A stretch of 64,000 nt of DNA, from assembly GCA_934320655.1 (NCBI GenBank), contig CAKRFN010000009.1, forward strand, positions 1 through 64,000, read 5' to 3'. Position 1 is the stretch's first letter. The number at the start of each line of letters is the position of its first letter. The stretch is from an uncultured Eubacterium sp. Lineage in GTDB: Bacteria > Bacillota > Clostridia > Lachnospirales > Lachnospiraceae. Positions 52,121 through 59,678 of the stretch are shown in pieces. The notes below the pieces were generated by a model. That model was not told the origin of the DNA, did not search any database, and was given only the letters and a program-made list of their open reading frames with translations. The position numbers were made by a program, and so were the translations under genes.

Positions 52121-53755
52121 AGCCCCCCACTCCCGATTCGGATACAGCATCCCCGGTGTCTGGACAGCGCCACGGATAAACTCGCTCTTGACATCCGCGG
52201 TGTTTGCTGCAGGCAGATTGCCACGCACGACCGCCCACTCCAAAAACATCGCTGCTGCCCCTGCGGTGATCGCCGCCGCATAGGAAGTTCCGGTATGCTC
52301 CATCCCCTCCGGTCCCTCAACATTGACTGCGGGCGCCGCAAAATCCGGCTTGATCGATCCGTCTGTCGTATAGCCCCTGCCCGAATCCAGATACAGCGCC
52401 CCGCTGCCATCATCATAACCCGCGACCGTCATCGGTGTGCTCGCCGTGCCCGGCACCGTCAGCGTCACATCCGGATTGGACGACAGGAAATAGACCGGAG
52501 ACTCTAAAAACGCACTGATCGGCAGCCACATATGAAACGTGCCGTACACATAATTTTTCGGATAGACGAGAATTTTCCACACGCCCTTGGACGGACGCTC
52601 AAACTGCAGAAAAATCATCTGGTTTGCCGTGCGCGTGCCCACGATCCGGTAATCGACCGTGAGCGTCGTCCCCTCAAGGATAAACACATACTCCCGTCTG
52701 CCCTGCCGCTCCGAGGCAATACGCGAGAGGCGCTCCCCCGCTGGAGACACGACAGCGATCTCATACAGATCCGGCTCTCTCGACCACATCTCCGCAAAAA
52801 ATCCATTCATCGAACGCTCCACGTTGATCTCTACTGTCGCATACGACTCCCGATCCGCAATCTCTCCGTAATAATGATGTCTCGCATTCGCCTCATTGCC
52901 CGCCGCGGTGACAATCACGCGCCGCCTGCGCTGCCCGACATCATCGAGAAAGCTCGCCAGATACGTTTCCCCGCCGTGCGCACCGTTGTTCGTGCCGAGC
53001 GCTACCAGTATGACGAGCGCCTGCCCGCGCGCCAACGCCAGCCGGTTCAGATAATCGACCGCCAGCATCAGATCGTTTTCCTGATACGCCGGTACTCCCT
53101 CCGGTATAAAATAAAAATTTCTAAGATACGGCTTTGCCTCCTTGAGCTTGACGACCGCCAGATCCGCAAACGGCGCAGCCCCGGAAAATCCGGTCACCGG
53201 ATTTTCCGATCCGGCTGCGACTGCCGCGACCGCCGTGCCGTGTCCGACCGGATCATTTTCCGGCACGATCAGGTATGGATCATCACTCGCCAATGCACGG
53301 TTGATCGTCTCCTGCGTGTACTCCTGCCCGTAATAATAATCGGCGGGCGGCGTGCCGTTCTCGTCCGACTGATCCCACAGCGCAACGATCCGGCTGCTGC
53401 CGTCCTCATAACGGAACGCACGGTCGGTATAATCAATCCCGCTGTCTATGATCCCGATCATCACATTTTCTCCGGTCAATGCCAGATTCGGCTGCTGCCG
53501 GATGCGCAGAATCCCGCTCACATCCAGCGCCTGCTCCGACAACGGCGTAAAACACTTCGGCACGGCGCTGTAGGTATACGTCGTATAGTTGATCTCCGGC
53601 AACAGTCCCCGCTCAAAATACCACATCTGATAAGCACCCTCAATATTGATCATGCAGTCTACCAGTCCCGGTTGCGGTAGCATATCTTCATTGCGCAGCA
53701 TCAGATCGTACCAGTCATTCGAATAGATCGCTCTTTTACAGGTTTGTTCATCCAT
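52097..53755 (-). CDS. S8 (subtilisin-like, CspA/B/C type) peptidase, 3' end replaced
   Basis: 552 residues with an intact catalytic triad: Asp104 in IGIIDSGIDYTD, His172 in DPVGHGTAVAAVAAG and Ser491 in HTGTSYAAAITAG. The long insertion between His and Ser (about 260 residues with a beta-rich middle) is typical of Clostridial Csp germination proteases and their relatives. There is no signal peptide. In this family the end reads NREWGYG.L.(L/V)Y..F and goes on some 15-20 residues. Here NREWG is followed by ADGIIVSS and a stop that come from the element end repeat. The enzyme is probably still folded but has lost its terminal helix. Confidence 0.85.
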   Translation of the reverse strand: MDEQTCKRAIYSNDWYDLMLRNEDMLPQPGLVDCMINIEGAYQMWYFERGLLPEINYTTYTYSAVPKCFTPLSEQALDVSGILRIRQQPNLALTGENVMIGIIDSGIDYTDRAFRYEDGSSRIVALWDQSDENGTPPADYYYGQEYTQETINRALASDDPYLIVPENDPVGHGTAVAAVAAGSENPVTGFSGAAPFADLAVVKLKEAKPYLRNFYFIPEGVPAYQENDLMLAVDYLNRLALARGQALVILVALGTNNGAHGGETYLASFLDDVGQRRRRVIVTAAGNEANARHHYYGEIADRESYATVEINVERSMNGFFAEMWSREPDLYEIAVVSPAGERLSRIASERQGRREYVFILEGTTLTVDYRIVGTRTANQMIFLQFERPSKGVWKILVYPKNYVYGTFHMWLPISAFLESPVYFLSSNPDVTLTVPGTASTPMTVAGYDDGSGALYLDSGRGYTTDGSIKPDFAAPAVNVEGPEGMEHTGTSYAAAITAGAAAMFLEWAVVRGNLPAANTADVKSEFIRGAVQTPGMLYPNREWGADGIIVSS

Positions 53756-53795
53756 CTGCTGTCACTCCCGACAATTCCCATTATCTATAATGTAT

Positions 53796-53827
53796 GAAAA
53801 CAGCCGTCCCCTGTTACGGAACGGCTG
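53796..53827 (-). terminator. Terminator after clpX
   Basis: On the minus strand CAGCCGTTCC, a 7-nt loop, GGGACGGCTG and TTTTC. Arms lie at 53818-53827 and 53801-53810. It ends the clpX message before the S8 gene, whose ATG is at 53755. Confidence 0.75.
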
Positions 53828-53872
53828 CCTGTAAATGATTTTTCTATTATTATATATCTCTTTCCCGCCGGA

Positions 53873-55420
53873 CTACGCCTGCGTGGTGGTCAACTGCGGC
53901 ACGGAGCGCATGATGATCTTCGGTGCCCCGTGATTTTCGATATAATCTTTTGTGATGATGACCTGACCGATATTGTCATCCTTAGGAATCTCATACATAA
54001 TATCCAGCATAAATTCCTCGATGACCGCACGCAGCGCACGCGCGCCGACCTCTTTTTCCTTTGCACGTTTTGCAATCGCATAAAGCGCCTCCGGCTCAAA
54101 CTCCAGATCGACCTCATCATACGAAAGGAGTTTCTGATACTGCTTGATGATCGCGTTGCGCGGCTCTGTCAGTATCCGCACAAGCATATCCTCATCGAGT
54201 GCGTCGAGCGAGAACAGGATCGGCAGACGTCCGATAAACTCCGGTATCATGCCGAATTTGCGCACATCCTCGACCGTCACATACCGCAACAGGTTCTCCT
54301 CGTTATCATATTTATCCTTGAGATCCGCCTGAAAACCGATCGAAGAATTTTTATTCAGACGCTCCTTGATAATGTCCTCCATCTCCGGAAACGCACCGCC
54401 ACAGATAAACAGGATGTTTTTCGTGTTGACCAGCTCCATGGGCACCATGGCATTTTTGCTGGAGGCGCCCACCGGCACCTCGACCTCTGCGCCCTCGAGC
54501 AGCTTTAACATTCCCTGCTGGACGCTCTCACCGCTCACATCGCGCTGATGTGCATTTTTCTTTTTTGCGATCTTGTCAATCTCATCAATGAAAATAATGC
54601 CATGTTCCGCGCGGTCGACATCATCATCCGCTGCCGCAAGCAGCTTGCTCACAACGCTCTCGATATCATCACCGATATAACCAGCCTCTGTCAGCGAAGT
54701 CGCATCCGTGATCGCGAGCGGTACATCGAGCAGCCGCGCCAGCGTCTTGACCAGATATGTCTTACCGCAGCCGGTCGGGCCGACCATGAGCATGTTGGAC
54801 TTCTCAATTTCTATTCCATCTATTCCAGCTATTCCATCCTGATTTTCTGCCAGCGCATCATCGGAAAAGATACGCTTATAGTGATTGTACACTGCTACCG
54901 ACATGACTTTTTTCGCATGTTCCTGTCCAACGACATAGGCATCCAGCGCTTCTTTGATTTTGTGCGGAGCCGGAATCGAATGGATATCAAGCACCGGCTG
55001 TACCTGCTTGTTCTTTTTCGGCTTCTTCTTTTTTGTCCGGTGCATGCCCGGCATCATTCCAGCCAGATCCGACAGGTTGATCATACTGATCCCCTGCATA
55101 CCGGAATGGGATTTATCGTCATCGGAATCCTGTTTTGCATTGGGCATACCACCCAGGGCAAAACTCATATCTGCAAGCGGAAATCCCGCACGGTTCATTG
55201 TATCAAATGTCTTTTGCATACAATCCTTACAGATACTGATCTCATTCGGAATGCGGATGAGCGGACCTGTCACGGATTCCGGTCTGCCACAGATATAGCA
55301 GTGCCGCTCTGCATGTTTTTCTTCTTTTTGCGTATCTGTATGCTCCGCCGCGCGATCATGGTCGGATGTATCCGGAGCATCCACGATTTCCTTAAATTCA
55401 TTCTCATCATAATTTGACAT
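53873..55420 (-). CDS. clpX: ClpX-type AAA+ unfoldase
   Basis: ClpX unfolds tagged proteins and feeds them to ClpP. The zinc-binding domain has Cys41, Cys44, Cys64 and Cys67. The AAA+ module shows Walker A GPTGCGKT (214-221), EAGYIGDDIES, Walker B GIIFIDEIDKI, and sensor/arginine regions (EFIGRLPILFSLDAL, GARALRAVIEEFMLDIMYE). An IGF loop (SSIGFQADL) for docking to ClpP is present. At 515 residues it is about 90 longer than usual. The extra length is an acidic N-terminal tail, a Met/Gly/Lys-rich linker (~75-150) and a GIAGIDGIE insertion. A second, canonical ClpX elsewhere in the genome is possible, and this may be a specialised paralogue. Confidence 0.9.
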   Translation of the reverse strand: MSNYDENEFKEIVDAPDTSDHDRAAEHTDTQKEEKHAERHCYICGRPESVTGPLIRIPNEISICKDCMQKTFDTMNRAGFPLADMSFALGGMPNAKQDSDDDKSHSGMQGISMINLSDLAGMMPGMHRTKKKKPKKNKQVQPVLDIHSIPAPHKIKEALDAYVVGQEHAKKVMSVAVYNHYKRIFSDDALAENQDGIAGIDGIEIEKSNMLMVGPTGCGKTYLVKTLARLLDVPLAITDATSLTEAGYIGDDIESVVSKLLAAADDDVDRAEHGIIFIDEIDKIAKKKNAHQRDVSGESVQQGMLKLLEGAEVEVPVGASSKNAMVPMELVNTKNILFICGGAFPEMEDIIKERLNKNSSIGFQADLKDKYDNEENLLRYVTVEDVRKFGMIPEFIGRLPILFSLDALDEDMLVRILTEPRNAIIKQYQKLLSYDEVDLEFEPEALYAIAKRAKEKEVGARALRAVIEEFMLDIMYEIPKDDNIGQVIITKDYIENHGAPKIIMRSVPQLTTTQA

Positions 55421-55504
55421 CTATGTTTTCCTCCATATCCTATCCCTACACATTCTCATCACAGTTCAGATCACTCCGATCTGCCTAAACATATCCAGAT
55501 TTTC

Positions 55505-56431
55505 TCATACACCTTCATAATCAAACGCCGGTATAAAACTCTCGTCTGCCGCAGAACCCTCCTGGATAAAAGCGTTTTCTATGCCAAGCCGGATCGCCTC
55601 ATCCACCAGTGCCTCATAATCCTTTCTGCGCACCCTGCGGCGCAGCAGCGGATGTCCGGCTACTGCCTGGCCTGGCGTATACTGACTCATCAGACTGATA
55701 TAAATATGATCTCCATATGTGTCATAGAGATATGCCAGGATGCGTTTTGCATCCGCAAGTGCCCCCGGCAGGAGCAGATGCCGCACGATCATACCCCGGC
55801 GCAGCATGGGCTCCTCTTCCCCTGCCACATCCGTAAAACTAGCGCTACCCACCTGTCTGTACATCTCCCGCAACGCAGCCTGCGCCACCTGTGGATAATC
55901 AGCCGCACCTGAATAATCTCTGGCATGCGTTTCATCAAGATATTTAAAATCCGGCAGATAGATATCAATCAGCCCATCGAGCATGTGCAGCGCCTCTACC
56001 GACACATAGCTGCCCGTATTATAGACAAACGGCAACGTCAGCCCACGCGCACGCGCCATGCGGATTGCCTGTGCGATCTGCGGGATAAAATGATCCGGTG
56101 TCACCAGATTGATATTATTTGCACCTTTTTGTGCGAGCTCAAAGAAAATATCCACCAGGCGGTCAAGCGTGACCGCTTTGCCGACCGAGCCATGTGCAAT
56201 CGGCTGATTCTGGCAATAGACACACCGGAGCTGGCATCCGGTAAAAAAGACCGTTCCGCTTCCGGCACTCCCGCTGATACACGGCTCCTCCCAGAAATGG
56301 AGTGCCGCGCGTGCCAGCCGCACCGTCGCGGTCTCACCGCAGACACCATGCGCCCCCTGTGTGCGGTCAATGCCGCACGCCCGCGGGCAGAGCACGCAGC
56401 TAGTCATCTCCGTCTGCATCTTTTTCGCCAT
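55505..56431 (-). CDS. Radical SAM protein, PflX/AmmeMemoRadiSam-like
   Basis: 308 residues. The radical SAM cluster is FTGCQLRCVYCQN with Cys66, Cys70 and Cys73. An N-terminal cysteine group (Cys12, Cys15, Cys19, Cys31 in CVLCPRACG...GVCG) is typical of the COG1313 PflX branch. NLVTPDHFIPQI, PFVYNTGSYVSVE, IYLPDFKYLDE and RHLLLPG are branch motifs. The substrate is unknown; activation of a glycyl radical enzyme is a guess from the relatives. Its 5' end overlaps the esterase gene by 32 nt. Confidence 0.85.
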   Translation of the reverse strand: MAKKMQTEMTSCVLCPRACGIDRTQGAHGVCGETATVRLARAALHFWEEPCISGSAGSGTVFFTGCQLRCVYCQNQPIAHGSVGKAVTLDRLVDIFFELAQKGANNINLVTPDHFIPQIAQAIRMARARGLTLPFVYNTGSYVSVEALHMLDGLIDIYLPDFKYLDETHARDYSGAADYPQVAQAALREMYRQVGSASFTDVAGEEEPMLRRGMIVRHLLLPGALADAKRILAYLYDTYGDHIYISLMSQYTPGQAVAGHPLLRRRVRRKDYEALVDEAIRLGIENAFIQEGSAADESFIPAFDYEGV

Positions 56432-57389
56432 TATCCGATGTCTCTCCGTCTGCCGCAGCTTCTACCCTGCCACCTGATATTTCTTCTATAAAATGTCCGA
56501 TCTCCACCCATGCGTGCTTGCACTCCGGCAGCGTCAGCGGCGCCATCTGGAACACATGGAACATGCCCTCATAGATGCTCAGCCGCACCTTGACACCCGC
56601 CTCCTTCGCCTTCTGTGCGAGCAGCACCGAATCCGACAGCAGCATCTCGTAAGAGCCGACCTGAATCAGCATCGGCGGAAATCCCTCATAATCACCGAAC
56701 AGCGGCGAGAGCAGCGGGTTCGTCAGATCCTCGCCTGCCGCATACTCGCGGTTATTGATCATCGAGTCCTCCGTGCCGCCAAACAACGGATCTTTGTCAA
56801 AATTTTCTTTATAGGAAGGGCCGCTCGCCGTCATGTCTGTCCACGGCGACATCGCAATGATGCCGCACGGCAGTTTTCTCCCGTTTTCCTTGAGCGCCAG
56901 ACACAATGCCAACGCCAGTCCGCCGCCCGCCGAATCACCGGCTACGATGATCTGCTCCTCCGTGTAACCGTTGTGCAGCAGCCACTCATAGCCGTCGAGC
57001 GCATCGATCAGCGCCGCCGGAAACACATGCTCCGGCGCGATCCGGTAATCCACCGACAACACACTGTAGCGTTTTCCGACTTCATTATACAAGCCCGCAA
57101 ACGAACGGTAGGCATGTCTCATTCCACCGATATAGCCGCCGCCGTGCAACTGCAAAATCACTTTCTCATGGTTCGGCTCCTCAAATTCGAGCAGCTCTGC
57201 CTGACAATTCGCCAGTTCAATGACCGTATTTGTAAAACATTCCGGACATTTCCAGTGGCTCGCGGGTTCTACAATCCTTTTGCGGATCTCGCCGTTTTTA
57301 AATTTTTGTCCGATCAGGTTCTCTCTGGTCAGCGCCGCGATCGCCTGTCGCATCAATTTTCCCTGTCTGCTTACTTTACTCTCAGTCAT
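56400..57389 (-). CDS. Alpha/beta hydrolase of the HSL (family IV) esterase type
   Basis: 329 residues, no signal peptide. Oxyanion motif HGGGYIGG at 82-89, nucleophile Ser153 in GDSAGGG, acid in the region following MLIQVGSYEMLLSD, and His in YEGMFHVFQ. The enzymes hydrolyse short-chain carboxylic esters. An acidic tail (EAAADGETSDNGEKDADGDD) is added. It lies 10 nt from the DUF6320 gene and downstream of an acyltransferase-like gene, so making and breaking of an ester in one pathway is plausible. Confidence 0.9.
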   Translation of the reverse strand: MTESKVSRQGKLMRQAIAALTRENLIGQKFKNGEIRKRIVEPASHWKCPECFTNTVIELANCQAELLEFEEPNHEKVILQLHGGGYIGGMRHAYRSFAGLYNEVGKRYSVLSVDYRIAPEHVFPAALIDALDGYEWLLHNGYTEEQIIVAGDSAGGGLALALCLALKENGRKLPCGIIAMSPWTDMTASGPSYKENFDKDPLFGGTEDSMINNREYAAGEDLTNPLLSPLFGDYEGFPPMLIQVGSYEMLLSDSVLLAQKAKEAGVKVRLSIYEGMFHVFQMAPLTLPECKHAWVEIGHFIEEISGGRVEAAADGETSDNGEKDADGDD

Positions 57390-57399
57390 AATTCCTCTG

Positions 57400-58068
57400 T
57401 TATTTTATGTGAAATCTTCGTTTTAGTTCCGTTGTCGCCCGTCTGCCTCCGATGATCACCGTGCCTAAAAACATGCACACAGCTACGGCAAGCGCCACAT
57501 AAGATAGCTGCCTTGCCCGGATCACGCCCTCCCAGCTGAGGATCACCGGTATCAGACTGAAAAAGATCATCGCGATCTCAAAGCTGAGATAACTCTGCCA
57601 GTTCTTTCTATTAAATATAATCAGAAACAGAACCGTGACATCCACCGCCATCAGAGCCGCCGGAAATACATAGTTCATCGACCAGCCGTTGTTTCCAAGC
57701 ACATGATCGATGACAAACAGCAGCAGCACCGCTCCCGCCACACCGACAATGATCTTCATACGGTATCCGGCGCTGCTGTAGCTCACTGTATAGGCGAGCG
57801 TCAGATAAATATATGCCAATATCACACCGACGATCACACTCCAGTAAAGTCCGTTAAAATAAATATAATTCAATGCGACCAGCAGCCCCTCCGTGACAAT
57901 CGCCACAAACAGGTAGATGCGGATCAGCAGCTTTAACACATGGTTTTTCGCCCAAATATCGGGATATTTATTTTCCACCTGATCGTCAGTATCCAGTACG
58001 CAGTTGCATAACGGACAGATCTGCGTATCATCCCGGACAATCACCTGACATTGTCTGCACTTACTCAT
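57400..58068 (-). CDS. DUF6320 membrane protein with N-terminal zinc ribbon
   Basis: 222 residues. The ribbon is CRQCQVIVRDDTQICPLC (Cys4, Cys7, Cys18, Cys21 approx.). At least six hydrophobic segments follow from residue ~46 to ~210, linked by short basic loops. DUF6320 regularly stands beside the acyltransferase gene found upstream here and overlaps it by 4 nt. The zinc ribbon may bind the acyltransferase and hold it at the membrane; this is inference. Confidence 0.8.
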   Translation of the reverse strand: MSKCRQCQVIVRDDTQICPLCNCVLDTDDQVENKYPDIWAKNHVLKLLIRIYLFVAIVTEGLLVALNYIYFNGLYWSVIVGVILAYIYLTLAYTVSYSSAGYRMKIIVGVAGAVLLLFVIDHVLGNNGWSMNYVFPAALMAVDVTVLFLIIFNRKNWQSYLSFEIAMIFFSLIPVILSWEGVIRARQLSYVALAVAVCMFLGTVIIGGRRATTELKRRFHIK

Positions 58069-59411
58069 TCATACACCCCATTACTTTCTATCACGACCTC
58101 CAGCCCATCCGAAGCAAGCTGCCGGAAAAATGTCCGTTGGATATGCGCCTGTGCCAATACCGAGCTGAACGTGACCGCCAGCGTATCGCGGTACGAGCAG
58201 ATTGTCGCCTTGAGCAGCTGTCCCTTGCTCATCGCCAGAAATGCGTGAAACATCTGTACATACGGCTCATACTCCTTTTCCAGCTGGATGTTGCCGATAT
58301 TGGTGATCGTCGTCGTATTGGCGAGTGCCGACTGTGTATAGACCACGCGGATCGCCAGATTTTTCAAAGCGAGCGGCACGGCGCTGGCAAACAGATTCTG
58401 CTGGTTCGATACATTATAGGAAAACAGCTCTTCGAGGTGCTCCTTGTTGATCTGCTCGCGCAGGCTCTGTTTCACGCGCGCGCACACCTCCTCATAGGTC
58501 AGATTCTCGCGATCCGGAATCAGCTCCGCCGACACCATCGCAAAAAAGTTCTTCGTCGTCACAGAATCAAAAAACGGGCGCAGATTCACCGGAACTGCCG
58601 CACGAATCGCGCGGTCACTCGTCATCCCGTGCAGGCATTCCTTATAAATGCTCCACACATAGGTCGCTACCAGATACTCGTTGATGCTCATGCCGTATCT
58701 GTGACACACCTCTTTGAGTGCCGGTATCTTCACATAGCCATGGATCACACCAAATTCCTCCTGATCCAGACGCTCTCCCCTGATCGCATACGCTTTCTTG
58801 GACTGATAGCCCTTCTTGGCACTCTTTCTGTAATTGCGCAGAAAGCTGTCTTCACGGTTGAGCGATGTATTGGTGCTCAGTGTATCGCCTACTTCCTCGC
58901 GCAGCTTCGGATGAACCAGACGCAGGTACTGGTAGGTCAGTTCCTTTAAAAAATTGATGCCGCCCATGCCATCGGTCAGCACGTGGAACACTTCCAGATT
59001 GATCCGCTTTTTATAATAGCTCACGCGGAACATATAGCCCCTGTTTCTATTCTCCTGAATATAGCGGCATGGATAGGTGTGCTCCTCACGTACCGTCGGT
59101 GCCTTCTTTCCGTTTTCCTCAAAATAATACCAGAAAAATCCGGTGCGCATCCGCACATTGAACAGGTCGAATTTCGGGAGCACCAGATTGAGCGCCTCCT
59201 GCAGCGTCGCTCCGTCCACCTCCTCGGTCAGCTCCACGGCGATCCGGTATGTGTTTGTCATGCTCTCCCCCGCGATCACCGGAAACAGATGCGCCGTATT
59301 ATCGAGCTTGTCCCAGCGCGGAATATTGCGGTTTCTTCTGCGAACCGTCCCGTTTGCTTTCTTTTTTTCAGTTTGCTTTTGATTGTTTTTACTATCTCTA
59401 TTTTTGCTCAT
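58065..59411 (-). CDS. Alcohol acetyltransferase / condensation-like acyltransferase
   Basis: 448 residues. Catalytic HxxxDG is His143-VLT-Asp147-Gly in VFHVLTDGMGG. The fold of two CoA-acyltransferase lobes is recognisable from DKLDNTAHLFPVIAG at the start, ATYVWSIYKECL mid-protein and TITNIGNIQLEKEYEPYVQM, then CSYRDTLAVTFSSVLAQ near the end. The basic, Asn-rich first 30 residues are extra. It probably acylates an alcohol or lipid precursor. It heads the operon with DUF6320, esterase and radical SAM genes. Confidence 0.85.
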   Translation of the reverse strand: MSKNRDSKNNQKQTEKKKANGTVRRRNRNIPRWDKLDNTAHLFPVIAGESMTNTYRIAVELTEEVDGATLQEALNLVLPKFDLFNVRMRTGFFWYYFEENGKKAPTVREEHTYPCRYIQENRNRGYMFRVSYYKKRINLEVFHVLTDGMGGINFLKELTYQYLRLVHPKLREEVGDTLSTNTSLNREDSFLRNYRKSAKKGYQSKKAYAIRGERLDQEEFGVIHGYVKIPALKEVCHRYGMSINEYLVATYVWSIYKECLHGMTSDRAIRAAVPVNLRPFFDSVTTKNFFAMVSAELIPDRENLTYEEVCARVKQSLREQINKEHLEELFSYNVSNQQNLFASAVPLALKNLAIRVVYTQSALANTTTITNIGNIQLEKEYEPYVQMFHAFLAMSKGQLLKATICSYRDTLAVTFSSVLAQAHIQRTFFRQLASDGLEVVIESNGVYE

Positions 59412-59420
59412 ATGGGCTTT

Positions 59421-59449
59421 ATTGTATCACAGACAACCTTAGAATGCAA
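59421..59449 (-). promoter_or_regulatory. Candidate promoter for the acyltransferase operon
   Basis: On the minus strand TTGCAT (59449-59444), 17 bp, then TACAAT (59426-59421) with an extended TG one base before. Initiation near 59414 would leave almost no leader before the ATG at 59411, so either translation is leaderless or the true start is a later codon. Confidence 0.35.
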
Positions 59450-59524
59450 TCGGGAGCTTGTATCGTGCCGCGCCTCCCGGCATCTGTTATTAAGTCTGGT
59501 TATATCTTTAGTTTCCCGTCTGTT

Positions 59525-59566
59525 CAACACGTGGAGCCCGCTATTTCCGCGGGCTTGTACGTGTTG
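59525..59566. repeat. Interrupted dyad upstream of the S-layer-like gene
   Basis: CAACACGT (59525-59532) pairs with ACGTGTTG (59559-59566) and AGCCCGC (59535-59541) with GCGGGCT (59549-59555). There is no T-run on either strand. The outer arm GTTCAACACGTGG resembles GTTCAATACGTGG in the palindrome beyond the other end of the gene (62171-62211), so the gene is bracketed by related dyads. Confidence 0.6.
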
Positions 59567-59678
59567 CACACAGCCACCGTGTCTAACATATAAAATCCTT
59601 TGGAAAAGAAGGTTAGGTAACACTAAAGTAGTGGTCAAAGAGGCAGCTCAGCAGCCTCAGCCGGAAGAGGCATTAACA

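Noticed and set aside
52532..53680. Plus-strand open frame of 382 codons opposite the S8 peptidase
   Set aside because: Very Arg-rich shadow of a GC-rich gene whose catalytic triad is intact on the other strand; no start signal.
58983..59616. Upstream extension of the S-layer-like frame
   Set aside because: The first ~430 bases are antisense to the acyltransferase gene and its upstream region, and the reading has no export signal. Only the part from ~59617 looks like real surface-protein sequence.
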